Positions 1 through 5,104 of a stretch of DNA of 5,104 bases are shown here, in pieces (within the stretch, counting starts at the first letter, position 1; every line of letters starts with the position of its first letter). The position numbers and the translations under genes were made by a program. Origin of the DNA: Rickettsia typhi (GTDB taxonomy: Bacteria; Pseudomonadota; Alphaproteobacteria; Rickettsiales; Deianiraeaceae); assembly GCA_945878495.1 (NCBI GenBank), contig CAMCTP010000059.1, positions 1 to 5,104 of the forward strand. The letters are read 5' to 3'. The notes under the pieces are model-generated. The model saw only the letters and a list, made by a program, of their open reading frames with translations. It was not told the origin of the DNA and searched no databases.

Positions 1-58
1 CCAGTAATGCGGTAATTACAGCAATATATAAAAAGTTTTCTGTATTTTTAAAAGCCAT
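1..58 (-). CDS. N-terminus of a probable membrane protein (partial)
   Basis: An ATG at 58-56 opens a frame of 19 codons that runs off the left edge. It reads MAFKNTENFLYIAVITALL: a short polar head followed by a hydrophobic stretch that looks like the start of a transmembrane helix or an uncleaved signal anchor. An in-frame TAA lies two codons upstream of the ATG, so this is the first possible Met. It begins 39 bases after the leuA stop on the same strand with no hairpin between, so co-transcription with leuA is likely. There is no Shine-Dalgarno sequence; the leader ends GTGTAATTT. Too little is visible to name a family, and the call rests on spacing and composition alone. Confidence 0.5.
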   Translation of the reverse strand, partial: MAFKNTENFLYIAVITALL

Positions 59-97
59 AAATTACACTATTTTCAAACATAAGAAACTACTTCATCA

Positions 98-1582
98 TCA
101 AACCTTCAAACACGCATCAAAATACGCCATGATTGAAGAAAGAAGTATATCGGTATCGCAACCATTTCCGCTGTAAAGATTGCCTGCATGTCTTATAACA
201 ACACTTGAAACTCCTTGTGCATCGGCTTCTGCGCTTATTGCTTTTTGCTCGTATTTTTCCAAAATCGGAGATATTTTCAAGGCACTGTTTATACACTCAA
301 TTGCTGCATTTAATATTCCGGTTGATTCCGCTTGTGATTCAATTGTCTGACCGTTAATTATTATTTTTATTTTTACGGTTTTTATTCCATTACAAGAACT
401 GACATCATATCCAATAATTCTACTTTTATCGGATGCATCAAAACCAGATACAATCGATATTATGTCGCTATCGTAAATTGTTTTTTTCGCATCACAAAGT
501 GCTTTAAATTTAACGAAAATTTCATCCAATTCCTCTTTTGAAACCTCGATATTTAATTGCTTTAACTTATCCGCAAGAGCATTTCTGCCGGATAATTTTC
601 CAAGAGTAAGATTTGTTTTTTCAAATCCAACATCACTAGGGTTCATTATTTCGTAGGTTTGTGAGCATTTTAACATACCATCTTGATGAATTCCTGATTC
701 GTGGGAAAAAGCATTTTCTCCAATTATAGCTTTGTTTTTACTTGGATAGAATCCCGTAATATTTGAAACCAATTGTCCTATTTTAACGAATTGTTTAGTG
801 TCTATATTTGTTGAAAAATTTCCTATATCCGGACGAGTTTTCATCGCCATGATAATTTCTTCTAACGCGCAATTTCCTGCACGCTCTCCAATTCCTAAAA
901 TTGTTGCCTCAATTTGCCTAGCGCCACCAAGCACACCATTCAAAGAATTTGCAACTGCCATACCAAGGTCGTCGTGACAATGGGAGGAAAAAATAACGTC
1001 TTTTTCCGAAAACTCCTTGATTAATTTTTCAAACAAAGCCTTATATTCTAATGGTGTTGTGTATCCAACGGTATCCGGTATATTTATTGTACTTGCACCA
1101 TTTTTAATAGCCATGTCAACGCAATCACAAAGAAAGCTAAAATTTGTTCTCGTGGCATCTTCCGCCGACCACTGAACGTCTTCTGTTAAGCTTTTTGCAA
1201 ATCCAACGCTTGATTTTATCATCTCCAAAACCTCTTTTTCCGTTTTACCAAGTTTATATTTAATGTGTATTTCGCTAGTGGAAATAAAAGTATGTATTCT
1301 ATGTTTTGGTGCTTTTTTAATAGCATCAAATGCTTGTTGAATATCATTTTTGGTGGCTCTAGCAAGTGAGCAAAGGCTTGTGGTTGTCATAAATTCAGAT
1401 ATCTGTTCCAATGCTTGAAATTCAGCATTCGATGATGCTGCAAATCCTCCCTCAATAACATCAACGCCTAGATTTTGTAGATTTTTTGCTATCAGTAGTT
1501 TTTCTGCAATGCTCATTTTTGCTCCTGGGGCTTGCTCACCATCTCTTAAAGTGGTATCGAAAATAACTACTCGTTCGCTCAT
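98..1582 (-). CDS. leuA: 2-isopropylmalate synthase
   Basis: Cytoplasmic first committed enzyme of leucine synthesis: it condenses acetyl-CoA with 2-ketoisovalerate to give 2-isopropylmalate. The product is 494 residues, slightly shorter than E. coli LeuA (about 523). The N-terminal TIM barrel carries the FDTTLRDGEQAPG signature (residues 8-20, with R13 and metal ligand D14), WSAEDATRT (138-146), NIPDTVGY (167-174), the metal-binding HCHDDLG (H201, H203) and GIGERAGNCALEE (230-242). HESGIHQDG (294-302) and GKLSGRNAL (328-336) follow in the linker subdomains. The C-terminal LeuA dimer/regulatory domain (about 375-494) ends in SGNGCDTDILLSS, but its usual G-P-V-D-A turn reads GILNA (422-426). 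The start is the Met of MSERVVIFD. An in-frame Met 16 codons upstream would add a hydrophobic stretch foreign to the family and overlap the candidate promoter. No Shine-Dalgarno is present; the leader is T-rich. Confidence 0.96.
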   Translation of the reverse strand: MSERVVIFDTTLRDGEQAPGAKMSIAEKLLIAKNLQNLGVDVIEGGFAASSNAEFQALEQISEFMTTTSLCSLARATKNDIQQAFDAIKKAPKHRIHTFISTSEIHIKYKLGKTEKEVLEMIKSSVGFAKSLTEDVQWSAEDATRTNFSFLCDCVDMAIKNGASTINIPDTVGYTTPLEYKALFEKLIKEFSEKDVIFSSHCHDDLGMAVANSLNGVLGGARQIEATILGIGERAGNCALEEIIMAMKTRPDIGNFSTNIDTKQFVKIGQLVSNITGFYPSKNKAIIGENAFSHESGIHQDGMLKCSQTYEIMNPSDVGFEKTNLTLGKLSGRNALADKLKQLNIEVSKEELDEIFVKFKALCDAKKTIYDSDIISIVSGFDASDKSRIIGYDVSSCNGIKTVKIKIIINGQTIESQAESTGILNAAIECINSALKISPILEKYEQKAISAEADAQGVSSVVIRHAGNLYSGNGCDTDILLSSIMAYFDACLKV

Positions 1583-1601
1583 AAAAAAATAAATTATAAG
1601 T

Positions 1602-1630
1602 AAAATATATCCAGTGAAGGTAAATATCAA
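1602..1630 (-). promoter_or_regulatory. Candidate sigma70-type promoter of leuA
   Basis: On the minus strand TTGATA (1630-1625, 5 of 6 to consensus) is followed after 17 bases by TATTTT (1607-1602, 4 of 6). Alternatives are TATATT at 1609-1604 with a 15-base spacer, or a perfect TATAAT at 1598-1593 that lacks a good -35. The first choice predicts a leader of only about 13-15 bases before the leuA ATG. The region is AT-rich, so chance matches are common and the call is tentative. Confidence 0.35.
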
Positions 1631-1728
1631 GTTAATATTTACTGTTTTCTGATTTACTAAAATGCTACAATTGCAGTATAATACATCGGAAATTGATTAA
1701 TTCATCACAAAGTTTTAGATCTTAAGAA

Positions 1729-1746
1729 ATCTATGAAAACATAGAT
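1729..1746 (-). terminator. Weak hairpin after the phytochelatin-synthase-like gene
   Basis: A perfect 7-bp stem ATCTATG/CATAGAT closes a TTTT loop (minus-strand sense), 28 bases after the stop at 1775, and can gain one G-U pair at its base. The bases after it read TTCTTAAG, so the U-tract is poor. It could be a weak terminator separating the two-gene unit from leuA, or part of the leuA control region, since further palindromes (TCTTAAGA at 1720-1727, AGATCT at 1717-1722) adjoin it. Confidence 0.35.
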
Positions 1747-1774
1747 CACAAATTTGATTTAGTGTTTCACTCTA

Positions 1775-2701
1775 CTACTTCAGCCAAGCAACTATATACC
1801 CTCTGTCGCCACCGCTAACTTCTGACATCATTGTTTTATATAAGTCTTCAGTTTTAATCCAATACCATGAACCAAGATAATCCGCTACATCCATTATCAA
1901 AACCATATCCTCTTTTGCATTATATGCGGCAATCGGAGAAAAATGACCGCTATGAGCACCTGGAAGAGTCTTGCTATGTGAAAAATATGCAATAATAAAC
2001 CTATTATCAGATTTTGTAGCAAGCTTGATTTCGCTCCTAAGGTTATCAACTTTGTTTGAAATATCGTAATTGTATTTTGGTTGGCAGTTTTGGGTGCAAT
2101 CTCGATTTTTTTCAATAAAATTCCTCATTTGACTCTCGGTCATAGATTTATTGCCACTTGAGCCAACAATGTACTTGGCTTCAATACCGCTCTGAGATCT
2201 CAAGACTCTTGCAACGTGCTCACCGCCCATTCCTGCGTAATTACTCATTGTCTCACGAGAAACATTTGCGTAGACTTCGTAACCACTTGCCGGTTTATCC
2301 ATGTAATTAAAGCTATTTCTTTCGGTCATTCTGAACATAAATGCGTTTCTTCCATTTGCTTTTTGATCAAAAGACCCATCTTGATCAAATAGGAAAGGTT
2401 TTTTCATTTTATAGTATAGACTTGATAGTACGATTCTCATAGATGCCGGACCGCATGTTGATGGCGTTCTTTGCGAGCTGTAAAACTGAGATAACGGGAA
2501 AAAGCTATCAATGTGATCTGCAGCCTTAAACAATCTTTGCCCTTCTGGTGATGTATATTTTACAACAGGTGTATTTGAGAGAAAAACTTCCTGTCTATTA
2601 TCGTATATGCGTGCAGCATTTTGCGATTGTTTGAATTTTTCGTAACCCGTATTTTTACATGATGCAAACAATATAAATAAGGAAATGAAGAAATTTTTCA
2701 T
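1775..2701 (-). CDS. Exported phytochelatin-synthase-family cysteine transpeptidase/hydrolase
   Basis: Product of 308 residues in the phytochelatin synthase (PCS) family, a papain-like fold that cleaves glycine from glutathione. Plant members join gamma-Glu-Cys units into phytochelatins; bacterial half-length members mostly act as glutathione hydrolases. The family core is clear: Q77 and STCGPAS with nucleophile C83, SGHFSPIAAY with H253, and MVLIMDVADY with D271. The Q-C spacing (6) and H-D spacing (18) match plant and Nostoc PCS. The final GGDRGYIVAW (R300) matches the conserved C-terminal Arg-Gly strand. C83 to H253 spans 170 residues against about 106-113 in those enzymes, so roughly 60 extra residues lie between, apparently near 100-150 and around a Cys pair at 202/206. 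The N-terminus is a signal peptide ending FASC (C15), lipobox-like but with Phe at -3, so a lipoprotein or periplasmic protein is expected. It starts 6 bases after the upstream hydrolase stop, and no Shine-Dalgarno is present. Family confident; substrate not known. Confidence 0.88.
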   Translation of the reverse strand: MKNFFISLFILFASCKNTGYEKFKQSQNAARIYDNRQEVFLSNTPVVKYTSPEGQRLFKAADHIDSFFPLSQFYSSQRTPSTCGPASMRIVLSSLYYKMKKPFLFDQDGSFDQKANGRNAFMFRMTERNSFNYMDKPASGYEVYANVSRETMSNYAGMGGEHVARVLRSQSGIEAKYIVGSSGNKSMTESQMRNFIEKNRDCTQNCQPKYNYDISNKVDNLRSEIKLATKSDNRFIIAYFSHSKTLPGAHSGHFSPIAAYNAKEDMVLIMDVADYLGSWYWIKTEDLYKTMMSEVSGGDRGYIVAWLK

Positions 2702-2707
2702 AATTAA

Positions 2708-3817
2708 TTAAAAACATCTAACGATTTCGTTAGCCATATTGGTTGTAGCGTAACTTGTTATCTCAGATCCACTTAAAATTGCAACAGTAAGGTTTTTATC
2801 AGTATAATGAGCAAATACAGTGTGGTAGAAAGGAGCAAAGCCACCCGCATGAATTTTATTATGCTTGTAAGATGAATGGAACATACCGAATCCAAATTTA
2901 TTTTTATACCAAGAATCGACCACAGGAGCTATGAATCGTTTTTGAGTTTCATTTTTTGTAAACATTCCATTTTTGAGGAAGAAGTTATTGATATACAATT
3001 CGAAATCATCAAAAGACATTATTACACCAGCATCACCGTCTGAATCTGGGAAATTTTCTGATATTTTATTAATATATTTTTTGTACATTGGCCATTCCAG
3101 GTACGATTTAATCTCTGTTGAGTTTTTATTTTTTGAATTTAGTATATAGCTATTTTTCGCGTCAATTTTTTTGAATATATGGTCGTTTATGTAATCTGAA
3201 TAGCTTTTGCCGCTAGTATTTTCTATAATTCTAGCAAGTAGCCAATAATTTGTTGAGCTCCAGTAGAATTCTTGACCTGATTTAAATTTTAAATTTTGTT
3301 TTTTGATAAATTCAGTGATATACTTTCTATTAAAAGTTATAGATGTTTTAACTTCGTCATCAACATAAGGGCCGAAATTATTTTGAACATCTTTGTTATC
3401 ATTGTAATCGAGATAATTAGGAAGCCCGCTTGTATGAAATAATAAATTTGAAATTTTTATATCATTGAACTCTTTTGGTAGCAATTTTAGATATTTACTC
3501 GCTTTATCATCAATAGATAATTTACCTTGTTCTTCAAGTTTTAAAATCGCAGATGCGGTCATCATTTGAGTTATTGAAATTAGCGGAAATGATGTTTGAT
3601 TTGTTGCTTTAATTTGATTCTCAATCTCAGCTAGGCCGTTGGCTTTTTTGTAAAGCGTTTTACCATCTTTTATTACTAACAATCCGACCGCTGGGGAATT
3701 TTTTGTATTATTTTCAATTGCTGTCGTTATCTTTTGCAAACATTGATTTGCTCGTGCACTGACCTGAAATAATTGCATTACGATTACTGCAATTAGAAAT
3801 ATTGTAATTTTATTCAT
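2708..3817 (-). CDS. Exported beta-lactamase-fold serine hydrolase homologue with altered catalytic motifs
   Basis: Product of 369 residues of the class C beta-lactamase/esterase/DD-peptidase superfamily (serine beta-lactamase-like, PF00144 type). A signal peptide (MNKITIFLIAVIVMQLFQ, likely cut after SARA at 23) sends it to the periplasm. Family landmarks in order: VIKDGKTLYKKANG (48-61), FPLISITQ (77-84), LEEQGKLSIDD (94-104), LLFHTSGLPNY (125-135), FYWSSTNYWLLARIIE (184-199), GDAGVIMSFDDF (261-272) and HAGG (323-326). The usual Ser-x-x-Lys is S81-I-T-Q84 and the usual Tyr-x-Asn is W186-S-S188, so the nucleophile remains but the Lys and Tyr that activate it do not. This suggests a binding protein, a pseudoenzyme or altered chemistry. 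The only cysteines, C26 and C368, could form a disulfide. The ATG at 3817 is chosen because an in-frame Met 12 codons earlier (3853) lies upstream of the promoter -10. It is the first gene of a unit with the PCS-like gene. Confidence 0.85.
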   Translation of the reverse strand: MNKITIFLIAVIVMQLFQVSARANQCLQKITTAIENNTKNSPAVGLLVIKDGKTLYKKANGLAEIENQIKATNQTSFPLISITQMMTASAILKLEEQGKLSIDDKASKYLKLLPKEFNDIKISNLLFHTSGLPNYLDYNDNKDVQNNFGPYVDDEVKTSITFNRKYITEFIKKQNLKFKSGQEFYWSSTNYWLLARIIENTSGKSYSDYINDHIFKKIDAKNSYILNSKNKNSTEIKSYLEWPMYKKYINKISENFPDSDGDAGVIMSFDDFELYINNFFLKNGMFTKNETQKRFIAPVVDSWYKNKFGFGMFHSSYKHNKIHAGGFAPFYHTVFAHYTDKNLTVAILSGSEITSYATTNMANEIVRCF

Positions 3818-3840
3818 TTTTAGAAGAAATAAATCAGATA

Positions 3841-3869
3841 ATATTATTAACAAAGAAAATAACTGTCAA
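3841..3869 (-). promoter_or_regulatory. Sigma70-type promoter of the hydrolase/PCS-like unit
   Basis: Minus-strand TTGACA (3869-3864, perfect -35) is followed by exactly 17 bases and TAATAT (3846-3841, 4 of 6 to TATAAT). Transcription would start near 3834, leaving a leader of about 17 bases before the ATG at 3817. The -35 lies 7 bases beyond the stop codon of the remnant gene upstream, so the two-gene unit is independent of ilvC. This is the best promoter match seen in the window. Confidence 0.65.
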
Positions 3870-3878
3870 TTGTTATTT
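3857..3878 (-). repeat. Inverted repeat flanking the -35 box, possible operator
   Basis: AAATAAC and GTTATTT (3878-3872 and 3863-3857, minus-strand sense) are perfect 7-base inverted arms around the 8-base spacer AATTGACA, which holds the whole -35 hexamer. The arms are about 15 bases apart centre to centre, a layout compatible with a dimeric repressor site. As a hairpin it is weak (six A-T pairs and one G-C) and lacks a U-tract, so a terminator for the remnant gene is less likely. Chance occurrence in AT-rich DNA cannot be excluded. Confidence 0.35.
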
Positions 3879-4200
3879 AAAACGTCGCCCCAAGTACCGC
3901 TATTATAGCATATGAGTGAAATTTTCCATGCGTGAAATCATTATTAATTTCGTGTTTTTGAAGATGTGCACCAAAACCTCCATAAATCTCTCGTGTTATA
4001 GAGTGTAAAAATAATATCTCACTATCAACGACAGAATTTCCAGATGCAATCTTTAATGAGTAAGCATAATCTTAGTTTTTACCAAACTTCTCAACGTGGA
4101 TATCAAAATTATGCTTTTTATTAATTATTTCAAGATTATTCTTTTCTGCATTGGCATTCAACTGAAATAAAATTAGCAACAATAGTATTAGGTATTTTAT
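3877..4200 (-). pseudogene. Remnant of a small exported protein gene (lost start, internal stop)
   Basis: One minus-strand frame runs 107 codons from 4200 to a TAA at 3879-3877, interrupted only by TAA at 4074-4072 (codon 43). The first codon is ATA where ATG is expected. Read as Met it gives MKYLILLLLILFQLNANA, a textbook signal peptide with cleavage after ANA (18). The mature part would be about 89 residues, including HNFDIHVEKFG (30-40), IYGGFGAHLQKHE (72-84) and a hydrophobic end YAIIAVLGATF (97-107). No ATG, GTG or TTG lies between the upstream in-frame TGA (4230-4228) and codon 1, and no in-frame ATG lies after the internal stop. Both lesions could be single substitutions and no frameshift is apparent, so decay looks recent, or both are sequencing errors. 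The start directly follows the U-tract of the ilvC terminator and no promoter is evident. The family is not recognised. Confidence 0.7.
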
Positions 4201-4246
4201 AAAAATAAAAAGGGAATAACGGATGACTCAAAAATAAATCATCCGT
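4201..4246 (-). terminator. Rho-independent terminator of ilvC
   Basis: In minus-strand sense an 8-bp perfect stem ACGGATGA/TCATCCGT (4219-4226 pairing with 4239-4246) encloses a 12-base loop and is followed by TATTCCCTTTTTATTTTT (4218-4201), a strong U-tract. It begins about 30 bases past the ilvC stop. The plus-strand flank is not T-rich, so it works in the minus direction only. It should limit ilvC read-through into the genes to the left. Confidence 0.8.
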
Positions 4247-4275
4247 ACGATAAAATCAAATCAACGTGTTAAATC

Positions 4276-5104
4276 TTAATTTTCATCACGATTTACGAAT
4301 TGATTTTTAGCAATCCATGGCATCATTCCACGAAGCTCTTTGCCTACTTTTTCGATTTTACTTGTAGCCAACGAGTCACGCTCCAACTTCATTCTTGGTT
4401 GACCATTTTTACATTCCTCCATCCAATCACGAGTGAATTTTCCGCTTTGAATATCTTTCAAAATTCCCTTCATATTTTTCTTAATTTCATCCGTCGCAAT
4501 CTTGCTTTGAGTGATGTAAGATCCATATTCAGCAGTATTTGAAATTGAATAATGCATATTCGCAATCCCGTTTTGATACATCAAATCCACGATTAATTTA
4601 AGTTCGTGAAGACATTCGAAATATGCAATTTCTGGTGGATATCCAGCTTCAGTCAAGGTTTCAAAACCAGCTTGAACCAAGCCAACCGCTCCTCCGCAAA
4701 GAACAGCTTGTTCCCCGAATAGGTCAGTTTCACATTCGTCCTTGAAATTAGTTTCGATAATTCCGGCTTTACCACCACCGATTCCCGATGCGTAGGCTAG
4801 TGCTATTTTTTTCGCATTTCCAGTTGCATCTTGATAAACTGCGTAAAGAGTTGGAACTCCTCCTCCTATTTTGTATTCAGAACGAACAGTATGCCCAGGG
4901 CCTTTTGGAGCTATCATTACCACATCGATGTCTTTTTTTGGCTCGATTAAGCTAAAATGGATATTCAAACCATGTGCAAAAGCTAGTGTTTTTCCGGCGG
5001 TTAAATTAGGCTCAATGTCGTTTTTGTAGACATCGGCTTGTAATTCATCCGGTAGCAAAATCATTATTAGGTCGGCTTTTTTTGTAGCTTCAGCGGTTGG
5101 AAGA
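4276..5104 (-). CDS. ilvC: Ketol-acid reductoisomerase, class I (5' end outside window)
   Basis: Cytoplasmic NADPH- and Mg-dependent enzyme that isomerises and reduces 2-acetolactate or 2-aceto-2-hydroxybutyrate to the dihydroxy acids of valine/leucine and isoleucine synthesis. 275 residues are visible, and the frame stays open through the right edge. The first Met inside the frame (5064) is internal, because LPTAEATKKADLI before it matches the family. Visible landmarks: ILLPDE, LAFAHGLNIHF with the active-site His at visible residue 44, APKGPGH (65-71), ETDLFGEQAVLCGG with metal ligands D127 and E131, and CLHELKLIVDLMY with E167 just after E163. The D127/E131/E163/E167 spacing equals D190/E194/E226/E230 of Pseudomonas class I enzymes. 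About 63 N-terminal residues, including the GxGxxG nucleotide-binding loop, are therefore missing, and the full length would be near 338. It ends MMPWIAKNQFVNRDEN and is followed by a terminator. Confidence 0.97.
   Translation of the reverse strand, partial: LPTAEATKKADLIMILLPDELQADVYKNDIEPNLTAGKTLAFAHGLNIHFSLIEPKKDIDVVMIAPKGPGHTVRSEYKIGGGVPTLYAVYQDATGNAKKIALAYASGIGGGKAGIIETNFKDECETDLFGEQAVLCGGAVGLVQAGFETLTEAGYPPEIAYFECLHELKLIVDLMYQNGIANMHYSISNTAEYGSYITQSKIATDEIKKNMKGILKDIQSGKFTRDWMEECKNGQPRMKLERDSLATSKIEKVGKELRGMMPWIAKNQFVNRDEN

Noticed and set aside
1583..1630. Upstream Met at 1630 as the leuA start, giving 16 extra N-terminal residues
   Set aside because: The extension is hydrophobic (MIFTFTGYILLIIYFF), unlike cytosolic LeuA proteins, which start just before the FDTTLRDGEQ motif, and it overlaps the candidate promoter.
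1657..1686. Nine-codon frame MYYTAIVAF upstream of leuA as an attenuator leader peptide
   Set aside because: It contains no Leu codons and no following terminator/antiterminator structure was found.
1897..2115. 72-codon minus-strand open frame
   Set aside because: It lies wholly inside the phytochelatin-synthase-like gene in another frame and shows no family features of its own.
3818..3853. Upstream Met at 3853 as the serine hydrolase start
   Set aside because: It lies between the -35 and -10 boxes, upstream of the predicted transcription start, and would put a second hydrophobic segment ahead of a normal signal peptide.
3877..4200. Translation of the remnant from ATA, or read-through of the TAA by a reassigned code
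   Set aside because: ATA is not a normal bacterial start, and TAA is used as the genuine stop of ilvC and of the serine hydrolase gene in this window, so reassignment is not supported.
4300..4542. 80-codon plus-strand open frame
   Set aside because: It is antisense to well-conserved ilvC coding sequence with no recognisable motif, so it is a shadow frame.
1..5104. CRISPR arrays, tRNA or rRNA genes, insertion-sequence ends, attachment sites
   Set aside because: No spaced direct repeats, cloverleaf-like segments, transposase motifs or long terminal inverted repeats were seen on either strand.

Overview
The window is a compact, AT-rich stretch of bacterial chromosome in which every gene is read from the minus strand. 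The two best-recognised proteins, 2-isopropylmalate synthase (LeuA) and a class I ketol-acid reductoisomerase (IlvC), look alphaproteobacterial by eye, for example QWSAEDATRT in LeuA and KDECETDLFGEQAVLCGG in IlvC. A low-GC alphaproteobacterium is the best guess, but it rests on recall of family sequences and not on a search.

In transcription order, from right to left: (1) ilvC, cut by the right edge at 5104 and ending at 4276, followed by a good Rho-independent terminator at 4201-4246. (2) A 324-base remnant of a small exported-protein gene (3877-4200) that was not in any called ORF. It keeps a signal peptide and 107 codons, but has ATA where ATG is expected and an in-frame TAA at codon 43. 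(3) A promoter with a perfect TTGACA -35 box at 3841-3869, set inside a short inverted repeat. (4) A two-gene unit with 6 bases between genes: an exported beta-lactamase-fold serine hydrolase homologue with altered catalytic motifs (2708-3817), then an exported or lipid-anchored phytochelatin-synthase-family protein with an intact Cys-His-Asp triad (1775-2701). (5) A 192-base spacer with a weak hairpin and a candidate promoter. (6) leuA (98-1582). (7) The first 19 codons of a probable membrane protein, cut by the left edge.

ilvC and leuA serve branched-chain amino acid synthesis: IlvC acts in the shared valine/isoleucine route and LeuA commits 2-ketoisovalerate to leucine. The hydrolase/phytochelatin-synthase pair and the remnant sit between them as a separate unit with its own promoter, bounded upstream by the ilvC terminator, and have no evident role in that pathway. 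The pair is the most unusual part of the window: a glutathione-processing-type cysteine transpeptidase predicted outside the cytoplasm, co-transcribed with a probably non-classical serine hydrolase. None of the four visible start codons has a Shine-Dalgarno sequence; all are preceded by A/T-rich leaders.
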